A stretch of 64,000 bases of DNA from Hordeum vulgare subsp. vulgare. Taxonomy: Eukaryota; Streptophyta; Magnoliopsida; Poales; Poaceae. The stretch lies in NCBI RefSeq assembly GCF_904849725.1, contig NC_058518.1, positions 510,557,225 through 510,621,224 on the forward strand. The letters are read 5' to 3'. Shown here piece by piece: positions 34,598-45,795 of the stretch. The translations under genes were made by a program, and so were the position numbers. Under the pieces are notes generated by a model. It had not been told where the DNA came from, did not search any database, and worked only from the letters and a program-made list of their open reading frames with translations. Position 1 is the stretch's first letter. Each line of letters begins with the position of its first letter.

Positions 34598-37297
34598 TCA
34601 CACACATTCGATGCTACCAATGTGCTGAAGAAACCCATTCCGATGTTCTTCCTCCAACTTTCTTGTGAACAATTCTGGCATTTTATCTGCAACCAAGTGC
34701 TGAAGCTTCGTTAGATATGTAAGACCTTCTGGCACATATTCCAATTTTCCCAGGTCATGAAATTCTATGTCAGTCAAGTTCACCATGCTGCCATTATTTA
34801 TCTCAACTGAGTTCAAGTTTTCTAGCTTCTCCAGGCGAAGTTGTCTGAGCTTCAGGAATGATCCACAACAGAACACCAATGACTCCCCATTATAGGCACA
34901 AGTAAGCTCAAGGTAAATCAGATTTGTCATTTCAGACAAGGCACTGACAGGATCTTGCACTAGACCAGATAACCGCATTGACAACCGCTTAAGGTTCTGA
35001 AAACGTCCAGATATAGGGAAAAGCGCACCATCCGCCAACTTGCCATCCAAGTAGAACTTCTCCAGATATTGGGGTGCTCTGAAGTTTTTTATAGAAAGAA
35101 TCTCATCATCAGCATCACTTGCAACAGCCAACCTAGTAAGAACAGTTAACTTTCCAACGGAACTCCAAAGATCTTTGTTCTGGCTTGCCAACACATTTGT
35201 AATGCTCAAGGTTTTAAGCTGCATCAAGAAGCTGAGATTTTGTACAAGATTTTTGCTGGCTTTTACATCTCTGAGAGTCTGCAGAGACTTGAGACCACAA
35301 ATATTACCTAAAATCGATGTGCCATATAGGTCGCTACTCACAGACAAGTGACGGAGATTTATGAGCAGTTTTATTTCACGTGGCAACTTCCTTACAAATG
35401 TACGCCTGAGATGCAGTGTCTGCAGGTTCTTGAGCCTTGCCACTGACTTTGGTATCTTCTTCACTTTCGTACGTGACAAATCAAGGTAGTACAAATTGAA
35501 TAAACCAACTATGGCATTTGGGAAATTTTGAAGGAGGGAATATCTGAGGCACATGACCCTTAATAACCTGAAACTTGATGAAGCAGCACGAATCCATGGA
35601 ACCGAGACATGTTTATCAAATAATAAAAATGAGCGCAGCTGCTGCCAGGCTGCACCTGGTTGAAAGTCTTGGCCTCCAGCGTGCACAAACACACGGCGCT
35701 CGGTATCTCCAAGACTAGTGAGAACTGGGTTATAACATATAAGACCAAACCTCTGTTTTTTTGATGATGTCCGAGTAATTTCTTTCACTATATTATGCAC
35801 TTTAAACCTTCTTGGCCTTCCAAATTCATTTCTTTCAACAACTTGAATCAGCGAGCGCTGAATAAGTTCCTTCAGATATTCCTCTGCCACTTCCTCCAGC
35901 GTTATCTCTGCACCTCGATCTTCCACAAACCCTTCAGCTATCCACATTCTGATTATCCACTTCCGTCTAATTTCACAATCTTCTGGGAATAATCCACAGT
36001 ACAGGAAACAATTCTTTAGATGGGTTGGAAGATCGTTTAAGCTTGAGCTGAGAACATTTGATACCCTGCTGAGCTCTGGATTATAAGTTAATTGCCAATT
36101 TAGCTGATTATAGAATGATTTCCACTCCCGCTCCTCCATACCTCTATAAGAAAGGAGGCTCCCAATAGCTGCAATAGCAAGAGGCAAACCTTGGCACTTC
36201 TCCAAAATTTTCTTAGCACAACTGATGAGACCATCCGGGCATGTTGCCTCTGGCAGCTTCATGAATGCTTTTTTGCTGAAGAGGTCCCATGATTCTTCTT
36301 CTGAGAGATTTCCAAGCCTAATAGTATGTTCCTCCTCGGCTAACGATGCGACAGCTTCATTTCTTGTAGTAATGATGACTATACTTCCGTGGCTATTCTT
36401 TGGAAATGCATTATCAAAGCATGACCATGATTCTCTATCCCACAAGTCATCTAAAACAATAAGATACTTTCTATTCTGAAGGTAAGTTTGGATGGTCTTC
36501 ACCATTCCTTCACAATCACTGTTGTCATGTTCATCTGATCCAATATCAAGCTTATCTATAATGTTTGTAAGAATATCTTCAACTTGACGATTTCGGGACG
36601 TTGAGATCCATGCATGACATAACGTGACATCTTGCTTCCTATAGATGCTTCTTGCAAGTGTAGATTTACCTGATCCACCCATTCCCTGGATCATGATAAT
36701 AGCACGATCCGGACCTGCATCATTTAGGCAGCCTAACAACTTCTTCAAGTGATCTTTTTGCCCCACAATTGCATTATCATGATCATTTAAGTACGAAGAA
36801 TCGGAAAAGTAGAACTTGCGGCTAATACTATGGCTTGATGAGGTTTCATCATTGTCATATATCTTGATACCATACCTCTCTTTCATAGTTGTTAAGTTCT
36901 GAAGGCGACTCTTGACTTGTTTAAGCTGAGAAGCAACATTATACCAAATCATGACATTTTTTGACTGACGGAATGTTTTCCTCAGAAAACTTTCTGTGCC
37001 ATCCATCTTCCCAAGGAGAAATGCATATTCATCAATAATATCCTCAACTTCAAAGGCAACCTTCCTTATATGCTTCAACCAGCATTGGAAGATTTGATTG
37101 TTTGTCAAGTATGGATCTACTTGATTTATAAACGCTTGCATTACATCGAATTCGATCTCAATTTCTTTCATGTTGTTTTCCACTTCAAGCAAAAAGATAG
37201 CTTCTTTCCCCAGTCGTGAGCCGAATACTTTCAGTGTAGCTCCTCCCAGTGTAGATGCAAGTTTTTGAAGTAAAACTAGTATCACAGCTTCTGCCAT
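34598..37297 (-). CDS. CC-NB-LRR disease-resistance-type receptor (RPM1-like)
   Basis: An uninterrupted 899-codon gene on the minus strand for an intracellular immune receptor that would sense pathogen effectors and switch by nucleotide exchange. The N-terminal Rx-type coiled coil spans residues ~1-140 with the EDVID-type motif VEDIIDE at 84-90. The NB-ARC has P-loop GMGGSGKST 205-213, kinase-2 LIVLDDLW 279-286, RNBS-B TTR ~310-312, GLPLA 370-374 and RNBS-D CFLYCGLFPED 430-440. The MHD position reads VHN (500-502; Asn codon 35794-35792) instead of the usual His-Asp. Leucine-rich repeats follow from ~550 to ~880 (IVGLFNLYYLDLSRT, LKNLQTLHLRRT). I start at MAEAV (37297); an upstream Met five codons earlier (37312) is less typical. 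The length fits the family. It is the only intact host gene in the window. Confidence 0.93.
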   Translation of the reverse strand: MAEAVILVLLQKLASTLGGATLKVFGSRLGKEAIFLLEVENNMKEIEIEFDVMQAFINQVDPYLTNNQIFQCWLKHIRKVAFEVEDIIDEYAFLLGKMDGTESFLRKTFRQSKNVMIWYNVASQLKQVKSRLQNLTTMKERYGIKIYDNDETSSSHSISRKFYFSDSSYLNDHDNAIVGQKDHLKKLLGCLNDAGPDRAIIMIQGMGGSGKSTLARSIYRKQDVTLCHAWISTSRNRQVEDILTNIIDKLDIGSDEHDNSDCEGMVKTIQTYLQNRKYLIVLDDLWDRESWSCFDNAFPKNSHGSIVIITTRNEAVASLAEEEHTIRLGNLSEEESWDLFSKKAFMKLPEATCPDGLISCAKKILEKCQGLPLAIAAIGSLLSYRGMEEREWKSFYNQLNWQLTYNPELSRVSNVLSSSLNDLPTHLKNCFLYCGLFPEDCEIRRKWIIRMWIAEGFVEDRGAEITLEEVAEEYLKELIQRSLIQVVERNEFGRPRRFKVHNIVKEITRTSSKKQRFGLICYNPVLTSLGDTERRVFVHAGGQDFQPGAAWQQLRSFLLFDKHVSVPWIRAASSSFRLLRVMCLRYSLLQNFPNAIVGLFNLYYLDLSRTKVKKIPKSVARLKNLQTLHLRRTFVRKLPREIKLLINLRHLSVSSDLYGTSILGNICGLKSLQTLRDVKASKNLVQNLSFLMQLKTLSITNVLASQNKDLWSSVGKLTVLTRLAVASDADDEILSIKNFRAPQYLEKFYLDGKLADGALFPISGRFQNLKRLSMRLSGLVQDPVSALSEMTNLIYLELTCAYNGESLVFCCGSFLKLRQLRLEKLENLNSVEINNGSMVNLTDIEFHDLGKLEYVPEGLTYLTKLQHLVADKMPELFTRKLEEEHRNGFLQHIGSIECV

Positions 37298-38324
37298 TGT
37301 TCCCCTTCTCAACTAGAAGAAAGTTCCCTGCAGATTTAGTAACACCGCGTTGCGAAATTAGAAAATTTTAGCACCCTTGTAATTAAGGAAACAAACAATT
37401 GCGGGCAAAAGCATAAGTTGGAGAGGAAAAATAATGTGCAAATTAACCCACACCAACATTAAACCAAAATATACTATAATTATTACTATCTCAGGACCAA
37501 CCGATGGCCCAGATTAGTACTCATCTGTCCATATTGCATTTAGCGCCATTTGGGAAGTGCAGTGATCGATTCAAAATTCTGGTTGAATCCAACTGCTTCA
37601 CTTACATATTTTACCCCAAAATTCATCGGCATACTGAACAGATTATTTTTTCATCTATTTTAGAAGGAGGTTGTAACCTCAGCTTCCGCATCGGTCGATG
37701 CACCTTTTCAAAGAATAATATATTTCCTTGCGTGCTGAAGAAACTTATTCGATGGTCACTGCTAAGTGCAGACCGCTTTTGGTCCCAAATCTTAGTTTTT
37801 AATTCTTTATATGAAGAAAATTAGTAAAAGGGCAACGCAAATACTCCCTCCGTCCCAAAATAAGTGTCCCAGATTTAGTACTACTAACTTAGTATAAATT
37901 TTATACTAGAAGGAGTACATACACTTACTTTGAAACAGAAGGAGTACATAACAACAGTCCTAAAAGATATCAGCTAACAAAAAAAATCGTGTTGGGCAGT
38001 TAACAATCCTAATCCCTGACTTGGGGGTACAAAATTTGACGCAGGCAGCAGAGGATAATTCATCGTCCGACGAATAAAGTGCAAGGGTGCCACGGTGGGG
38101 AAAAAAGAAGCGACGCAGAACTTTCTTTTATTATACTGAACACATAAATAGGACGATGAAGTGTGAAAGAAAATAGGTCAGCTGGTAATCGGCTCTGATT
38201 AACTGCACAGCGTCCGATTAGAGCAGTAGCTGTTGCTAACCTGACGATTACTTGGTTCCATGACCCCTCCTAGCCGCTGAGCCCAAACCACCCACCAGAT
38301 CGACCGGTCTGGGTGGCTTTGGCG
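37298..38324 (-). promoter_or_regulatory. NLR upstream region, possible 5' UTR intron
   Basis: No second gene seen. On the minus strand an acceptor-like CTGCAG ends at 37328, 31 bases before the start codon, preceded by TTACTAAAT as a possible branch site. A donor-like CAG/GTTAGC lies at 38241/38240. If both are used, a ~910-bp intron separates a CT-rich leader exon (about 38241-38470) from the coding exon. A MITE lies at 37844-37944. Intron and exon are inference from splice-like sequences only. Confidence 0.35.
37844..37944. mobile_element. Stowaway-type MITE upstream of the NLR gene
   Basis: 101 bp bounded by TA (37842-37843 and 37945-37946), with CTCCCTCCGTCCCAAAATAA at the left and a matching inverted end (TTTGAAACAGAAGGAG) at the right. 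Typical Triticeae Stowaway ends. About 550 bp upstream of the NLR start codon. Confidence 0.78.
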
Positions 38325-38899
38325 CCGCCCCAACCCCGTGTTCGTCAGGCAACAAGATCAGGGGGAGAGACCAGGCAGGCGCTGCAGCTCGCTTCCATGC
38401 CTGCTTGATCGGAAGGGGAGATCAAGGAGAGCGAGGGGCGCTGAAGCAGCGCGGAAGAAGAGACTGGGGGAGAGGAGATGGATACACTGTTTCTGTATTA
38501 TCTGTAACGAGTATCCTCTTTCCATGATTCCACACGATCAGGTTTTGACTTTTTTGGCACAGACGCATGTGCCGCCTATGCAGCCACAAGGAGATCTTTT
38601 GTGCATGGAATTCAATGATGTATATATCCATCTAATTCAAATGCTCCCTTCATCTGGGTTTATAAGATATGCACATTATTTTAGGTTGCTGATTTAGCTA
38701 GATAAATATATATTATATTGATAAAAAATATATATTTAGAAACAACATTCGCTTAAGAATCTAATAATATATAATGGCTTACATATAACGCATATTTAAC
38801 TAGTCAAATCGATGATCTAGAACTACACGTATCCCTATAATAAATGTTAAAACAGCTTGATTTTGTATAAATAAATGCCAAGTTTTAACATGTTCCCTC
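38325..38899. other. Copy 2 of the receptor-upstream segment
   Basis: Equivalent to 1-575. Here it directly follows the NLR upstream region, so its minus strand is CT-rich and could be the NLR leader and promoter. Confidence 0.45.
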
Positions 38900-39515
38900 C
38901 TACTCTTTTTTTACACGCAAGGTAAGGAGGTAAGAGTTAATACTCTTAGTTCGTGGTTTCCGGGACACATGTTAGGGGATGGCTTAGTTCGTGTTTTGGG
39001 GCCGATGGACGCCGCAGTGTCTCGGAATGGGTGTAGGCGCAACACACATGACGTCGATCTACCCAGGTTCAGGGTCCTCCGGTGAGGTAAAACCTCTAGC
39101 CATGTCTGTGTGACTATATGAGAAACACAGTACAATGATGCTCCTCGAGCTGTTCGTGAGGAGGAAGATGATGCTCTTGCTACCTTGGTGGGGTTTGGTG
39201 TCTTTTTGTTTCTCTATCATGTGTGAATCTGACCAGCCTCTCCCTCTTTGGGGGCAAAGGCAAGGCTTTATAGTGCAGCCTGTAGTGTACAGGGGTAGGG
39301 GTAGGACAGGTGATGGGGCCTGGCCGCCCGCCTCTTCGGCTAGCTGCGGGGCCCGTCGAATGTCGGGTCTTCTCCGTCACAGGGTCCGCCGGTCCTGTGT
39401 CCCGATGGCAAACGCGTCGGCTCGTCATGGAGCAGGTAGGGGTGAGCGAGGCTATAGTGTCGTCTCGCCCGGTCAGCCTCGGCGGTCACCGGGGTCCTGT
39501 AGCCTCGCTGCCCCC
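38900..39515. repeat. Copy 2 of unassigned GC-rich repeat
   Basis: Equivalent to 576-1191; one difference seen (C at 1093, T at 39417). Confidence 0.35.
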
Positions 39516-41122
39516 TGATACGTTCATTTTGCATCATGTTTTCATGTTGATATTTATCGCTTCTTGGGCTGTTATTTTTTTTTGACCGGCTACTGTAGGG
39601 AAAACCCCCCATAGCCTTTTTTCTTTTATTCCCATATATAAGAGCTAGGCTGTTATTTCACTTCACGGTATAATTCTTATGCCTTTTCTCTCTTATTTTG
39701 TAAGGTTTACATGAAGAGGGAGAATGCCGGCAGCTGGAATTCTGGCCTGAAAGTGGAGCAAAGTTGAGATACCTATTCTGCGCAACTCCAAACGTCGTAA
39801 AAATCAACGAGGATTTTTTTTCCGGATTTATAAAAAATACTAGGCCGAAGAAGCGCCAGAGGGGCGTCAATAGGTGGCCACAAGCCTGCACGGCGCGACC
39901 ACCCCCCTGGCCGTGCCATGAAGGCTTGTGGGCAGCCTGCTGGCCTACTGGCCCCCCTCTTCTGCTATATGAAGGGTTTCGTCCAGGAAAAAAATCACGG
40001 AGGAGCTTTTTCGTGGATTCGCCGCCGCCACGAGGCGGAACTTGAGCAAAACCAATCTAGAGCTCTGGCAGGACGATCCTGCCGGGGAAACTTCCCTCTC
40101 GGAGGGGGAAATTGTCGCCATCGTCATCACCAACACTCCTCTCATCGGAGGGGACTCGTCACCATCAACATCTTCATCAGCACCATCTCATCTCCAAACC
40201 CTAGTTCATCACTTGTAACCAATCTCCGTCTCGCGACTCCGATTGGTACTTGTAAGGTTGCTAGTAGTGTTGATTACTCTTTGTAGTTGATGCTAGTTGG
40301 ATTATTTGGTGGAAGAGTTTATGTTCAGATCCTTGATGCTACTCATTACCTCTCTGGTCATGAATATGATTATGCTTTGTGAGTAGTTACTTTTGTTCCT
40401 GAGGACATGGGATAAGTCATGCTAATACTAGTCATGTGAATTTGGTATTCGTTCGGTATTTTGATGTGTTGTATGTTGTTTTTCCTCTAGTGGTGTTATG
40501 TGAACGTCGACTACATAACACTTCACCATTATTTGGGCCTAGAGGAAGGCATTGGGAAATAGTAAGTAGATGATGGGTTGCTAGAGTAACAGAAGTTTAA
40601 ACCCTAGTTTATGCGTTGCTTCGTGAGGGGCTGATTTGGATCCACTAGTTTAATGCTATGGTTAGACTTTGTCTTAATTCTTCTTTCATAGTTGCGGATG
40701 CTTGCGAGAGGGGTTAATCATAAGTGGTATGCTTGTCCAAGTAAGGGCAGTACCCAAGCGCCGGTCCACCCACATATCAAACTATCAAAGTAACGAATGC
40801 GAATCATATGAACATGATGAAAACTAGCATGACAGAAATTCCCGTGTGTCCTCGGGAGTGTTTTTCCTCCTATAAGACTTTGTCCAGGCTTGTCCCTTGC
40901 TACAAAAGGGATTGGGCCACTTTTCTGCACCTTTGCTACTTTTGTTACTTGTTGCTCGCTACGAATCATCTCACCACACAATCACTTGTTACCGACAATT
41001 TCAGTGCCTGCAGATTTTACCTTGCTGAAAACCACTTGTCAGATCCTTCTGCTCCTCGTTGCGTTCGACACTCTTACTTATCGAAAGGACTATGATTGAT
41101 CCCCTATACTTGTGGGTCATCA
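39516..41122 (+). repeat. 5' LTR, copy 2
   Basis: 1607 bp like copy 1, including the LINE-like insertion. One difference found, at 39871 (T here, C at 1547). Confidence 0.9.
39568..39655 (-). mobile_element. LINE-like 3' end in LTR, copy 2
   Basis: Same insertion and GCTGTTA target duplication as 1244-1331. Confidence 0.75.
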
Positions 41123-41213
41123 AGACTCGTTTCTGGCTCCGTTGCCGGGGAGTGAAGCGCCTTTGGTAAGTGGAAATTGGTAAGGAAACATTCATATAGT
41201 GTGCTGAAATTTA

Positions 41214-42443
41214 TTGTCACTTGTCACTATGGATACTAATCCTTTGAGGGGCTTGTTCGGGGTATCTTCACCTCGAACGGAAGCACAAAGAGTTGCTCCT
41301 CAACCTGGTGCACCTACTGAAAATATTTGCTTTGAATTTCCTTCGGGTATGCTTGAGAAACTGCTGGCTAATCCTTTTACAGGAGATGGAACATCACATC
41401 CAGACTTGCATCTAATCTATGTAGATGAAGTTTGTGGTTTATTTAAGCTTGCAGGTTTGCCCGAGGATGATGCCAAGAAGAAGGTCTTTCCCTTATCTTT
41501 GAGGGATAAGGCGTTGACATGGTATAGGCTATGTGATGATACTGGATCATGGAACTACAATCGGTTGAAATTGGAATTTCATCAAAAGTTTTATCCTATG
41601 CATTTAGTACATCGTGATCGGAATTATATTTATAACTTTTGGCCTCGTGACAGAGAAAGCATCGCTCAAGCTTGGGGGAGGCTTAAATCAATGTTATATT
41701 CATGCCCCAATCATGAGCTCTCGAGAGAAATTATCGTTCAGAACTTCTATGCTCAACTTTCTCATGATGATCGCACCATGCTTGACACTTCTTGTACCGA
41801 TTCTTTTATGAAGAGAGATATAGACTTCAAATGGAATTTATTGGAGATAATTAAACGCAACTCTGAAGATTGGGAGCTTGAAGAAGGTAAGGAGCCAGGT
41901 ATGAATTTCACGTTTGATTGCGTTAAATCCTTTGTTGAGACAAATACTTTTTGTGAGTTTAGCACTAAGTATGGACTTGACTCTGAGATAGTAGCTTCAT
42001 TGTGTGAATCCTTTTCTTCCCATATTGATCTCCCCAAAGAGAAGTGGTTTAAATATCATCCTCCCTTAGAAGTCAATGTAGTTAAACCCACTCCAGTTGA
42101 AGAGAAAGTCATTGCCTATAATGATCCTGTGGTTCCCAGTGCTTACATTGAGAAACCACCTTTCCCTGTTAGGATAAAGGATCATTCTAAAGCTTCAACT
42201 GTGATACGTAGAGGCTACATTAGAACACCTACACCCCCTGAGCAAATTAGAGTTGAACCTAGCATTGCTATTATCAAAGATCTTCTGTCCGACGATGTTG
42301 AGGGACATAATATTCACTTCTGTGAAGATGCTGCTAGAGTAGCTAAACCTCATGCTAGAGACAAACATAGGCCTGCTGTTGGCACGCCTGTGGTTTCTGT
42401 TAATATAGGAGATCATTGCTATCTGCCCTATGGGAATTGTTAG
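41214..42443 (+). pseudogene. gag: Athila-type gag, copy 2
   Basis: Same 409-residue product as 2890-4119, with the same truncation at the missing protease motif. Confidence 0.85.
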
Positions 42444-42882
42444 GGATGTTGAAGTCTTGTGTGGTAAAACGAAGTATCTCGCTGATTTCCTTGTTCTTGC
42501 TACTGCACAAGATAGCTTTTGTCCCATCATATTTGGCATACCCTTTATCAATACCGTCAATGCTCATATTGATTGTGAGAAGCAAACTGTCACTGTTGGC
42601 TTTGAAGGTGTGTCACATGAGTTCAATTTCTCCAAGTTTGGTAGACAACCTCATGAAAAGGAGTTGCCTAGTAGGGATGAAACTATTGCCTTAGCTTCTA
42701 TTGCCGTGCCTCCTACTGATCCCTTAGAGCAATACTTGCTTGAGCATGAAAATGATATGCATATGGATGAAAGGGATGAGATAGATAGAGTTGTCTTAGA
42801 ACAATATCCTATCCTTAAGAATAATCTGCCTGTTGAACTGCTTGGGGATCCACCCCCACCAAAGGGTGATCCTGTGTTCTAG
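42430..42882 (+). pseudogene. pol: Athila-type protease to RT linker, copy 2
   Basis: Identical translation to 4106-4558, ending at the same TAG (42880-42882). Confidence 0.75.
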
Positions 42883-42891
42883 GTTAAACAG

Positions 42892-43650
42892 TTGCCTCAT
42901 ACTCTTCAGTATGCATATCTAGATGAAAAAGAGATATATCCTGTCATTATTAGTGCTAGCCTCTCAGAGCATGAAGAAAAGAAGTTACTAAAAACTCTGA
43001 GGAAGCACCGTGCTGCTATTGGATATACTCTTGATGATATTAAGGGCACTAGTCCCACTCTATGCCAGCACAAGATTAAAACCGATCCTGATTTCAAACC
43101 AGTTGCTGATCATCAAAGGAGATTGAATCCTAAGATGAAAGAAGTAGTAAGAAAAGAAATACTAAAGCTCCTTGAAGCGGGTATTATCTATCCTGTTGCT
43201 CATAGCAATTGGGTGAGTCCGATGCACTGCGTCCTTAAGAAGGGGGACATTACCGTTGTCCCTAATGATAAGGATGAATTGATCCCACAGAGGATTATTA
43301 CTGGCTATAGGATGGTGATCGATTTTAGGAAATTGAATAAAGCCACTAGGAAAGATCATTACCCTTTGACTTTTATCGACCAAATGCTAGAAAGGCTATC
43401 CAAACACACACACTTCTGCTTTCTAGACAGTTATTCTGGTTTCTCCCAAATACCAGTTGCACAATCTGATCAGGAGAAAACCACTTTCACCTGCCCTTTC
43501 GGTACCTTTGCTTATAGACGTATGCCTTTTGGCTTATGTAATGCACCTGCCACCTTTCAAAGGTGTATGATGGCTATATTCTCTGACTTTTGTGAAAAGA
43601 TTGTCGAGGTTTTCATGGATGACTTTTCCCATTTACGGGTCTTCTTTTGA
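42892..43650 (+). pseudogene. pol: Athila-type RT N-terminal part, copy 2
   Basis: Same as 4568-5326. The FMDD catalytic motif is at 43612-43623 and the same frameshift follows. Confidence 0.9.
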
Positions 43651-44002
43651 TGATTGCCTCAGCAACCTTGATCGAGTCTTACAGAGATGTAAAGACACCA
43701 ATCTTGTCTTGAATTGGGAGAAGTGCCACTTTATGGTTAATGAAGGCATCATCTTAGGACATAAAATTTCTGAAAGAGGTACTGAAGTCGATAAGGCTAA
43801 GGTTGATGCAATCGAGAAAATGCCGTACCCTACAGATATCAAAGGAATAAGAAGTTTCCTTGGTCATGCTGGTTTCTATAGAAGGTTCATTAAAGACTTC
43901 TCTAAGATTTCAGGCCTCTTACCAATCTCTTACAAAAGGATATTCCTTTTGTTTTTGATGATGATTGTGAGGAAGCCTTCGAAATACTTAAGAAGGCTTT
44001 GA
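43635..44002 (+). pseudogene. pol: Athila-type RT C-terminal part, copy 2
   Basis: Same as 5311-5678, including the 1-base loss near 43911. Confidence 0.85.
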
Positions 44003-44664
44003 TAACTGCACCTATTGTTCAACCACCTGATTGGAACTTACCTTTTGAAATCATGTGTGATGCTAGTGATTATGCTGTTGGTGCTGTTCTAGGGCAAAGA
44101 GTCGATAAGAAGTTGAATGTTATTCACTACGCTAGTAAAATTCTAGACAGTGCCCAGAGAAACTATGCTACTACGGAGAAGGAGTTTTTAGCAGTCGTGT
44201 TTGCATGTGAAAAGTTCAGGTCTTACATAGTTGATTCCAAAGTCACTATTCACTCTGATCATGCTGCTATTAAGTACCTCATGGAGAAGAAGGACGCTAA
44301 ACCTAGACTTATCAGATGGGTTCTCTTGCTACAAGAATTTGATTTGCACGTTGTTGACAGGAAGGGTGCTGATAACCCAGTAACAGATAACTTTTCTAGG
44401 TTGGAGAACGTTCTTGATGACCCACAACCTATTGACGGTAGCTTTCCCGTTGAGCAATTGAATGTCATCAATGCTTCACGTAGTGCACCGTTGTATGCTG
44501 ATTATGCAAACTATATCGTTGCCAAATACATACCACCTAGTTTTACGTACCAGCAAAAGAAGAAAATTTTCTTTGACTTGAGACACTACTTTTGGGATGA
44601 TCCTCACCTTTATAAGGAAGGAGTAGATGATGTTATTAGACGTTGTGTACCTGAACATGAATAG
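43999..44664 (+). pseudogene. pol: Athila-type RNase H, copy 2
   Basis: Same as 5675-6340, ending at the same TAG (44662-44664). Confidence 0.88.
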
Positions 44665-45795
44665 GGACAGATCCTACAGAAGTGTCACTCCGAGGCCTAC
44701 GGAGGACACCATGCGGGAGATAGAACTGCACACAAGGTATTGCAATCAGGTTTCTATTGGCCCACTCTCTTCAAGGATGCCCGTAAGTTTGTCTTGTCTT
44801 GTGACGAATGTCAAAGAATAGGTAATATCGGTAAACGTCAGGAAATTCCTATGAACTATTCACTTGTCACTGAACCATTTGATGTCTGGGGCTTTGATTA
44901 TATGGGACCTTTTCCAAATTCCAACGGGTATACTCATATCCTAGTTGCTGTTGATTACATCACTAAGTGGGTAGAAGCTATCCCGACTAGTAGTGCTGAT
45001 CACAACACCTCTATCAGGATGCTGAAAGAAGTTATCTTCCCTAGATATCTAATGAACGACGGTGGTTCACACTTCATTCATGGTGCTTTCCATAAAACGC
45101 TTGCTAAGTACGATGTCAACCATAGAATTGCGTCTCCCTACCATCCTCACTCCAGTGGTCAAGTAGAGCTAAGCAATAGAGAGATTAAACTAATTCTGCA
45201 AAAGACTGTCAACAGGTCAAGAAAGAATTGGTCTAAGAAGCTCGATGATGCACTGTGGGCTTATAGAACTGCCTATAAGAATCCCATGGGCATGTCTCTG
45301 TACAAAATGGTGTACGGTAAAGCATGTCATTTACCTCTTGAGCTAGAGCATAAAGCTTATTGGGCAATCAAAGAGCTCAACTTTGATTTCAAACTTGCCG
45401 GTAAGAAGAGGTTATTTGATATTAGCTCGCTTGATGAATGGAGAACTCAGGCATATGAGAATGCCAAGTTGTTCAAAGAAAAGGTTAAGAGGTGGCATGA
45501 TAAGAGGATACAAAAGCGTGAGTTCAATGTAGGTGATTATGTCTTGCTATATAACTCTCGTATAAGATTCTTTGCAGGCAAGCTTCTCTCTAAATGGGAA
45601 GGTCCCTATGTTGTTGAGGAAGTATATCGTTTCGGTGCTATCAAGATCAACAACACGGAAGGTAATTGTCCGAGAGTTGTAAATGGGCAGAGAATCAAGC
45701 ATTATATCTCAGGTACTCCCATAAATGTTGAAAGCAATATTATCAATACCATAACTCCGAAAGAATACGTAAGGGATATTTATCAGCCCGTTTGA
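44665..45795 (+). pseudogene. pol: Athila-type integrase, copy 2
   Basis: Same as 6341-7471, with the same D,D-35-E residues and no coding difference seen. Confidence 0.9.

Noticed and set aside
37298..37312. Upstream Met (MRRGT...) as the NLR start
   Set aside because: The MAEAV start five codons later is the usual beginning of this receptor family; the extra residues add nothing conserved.
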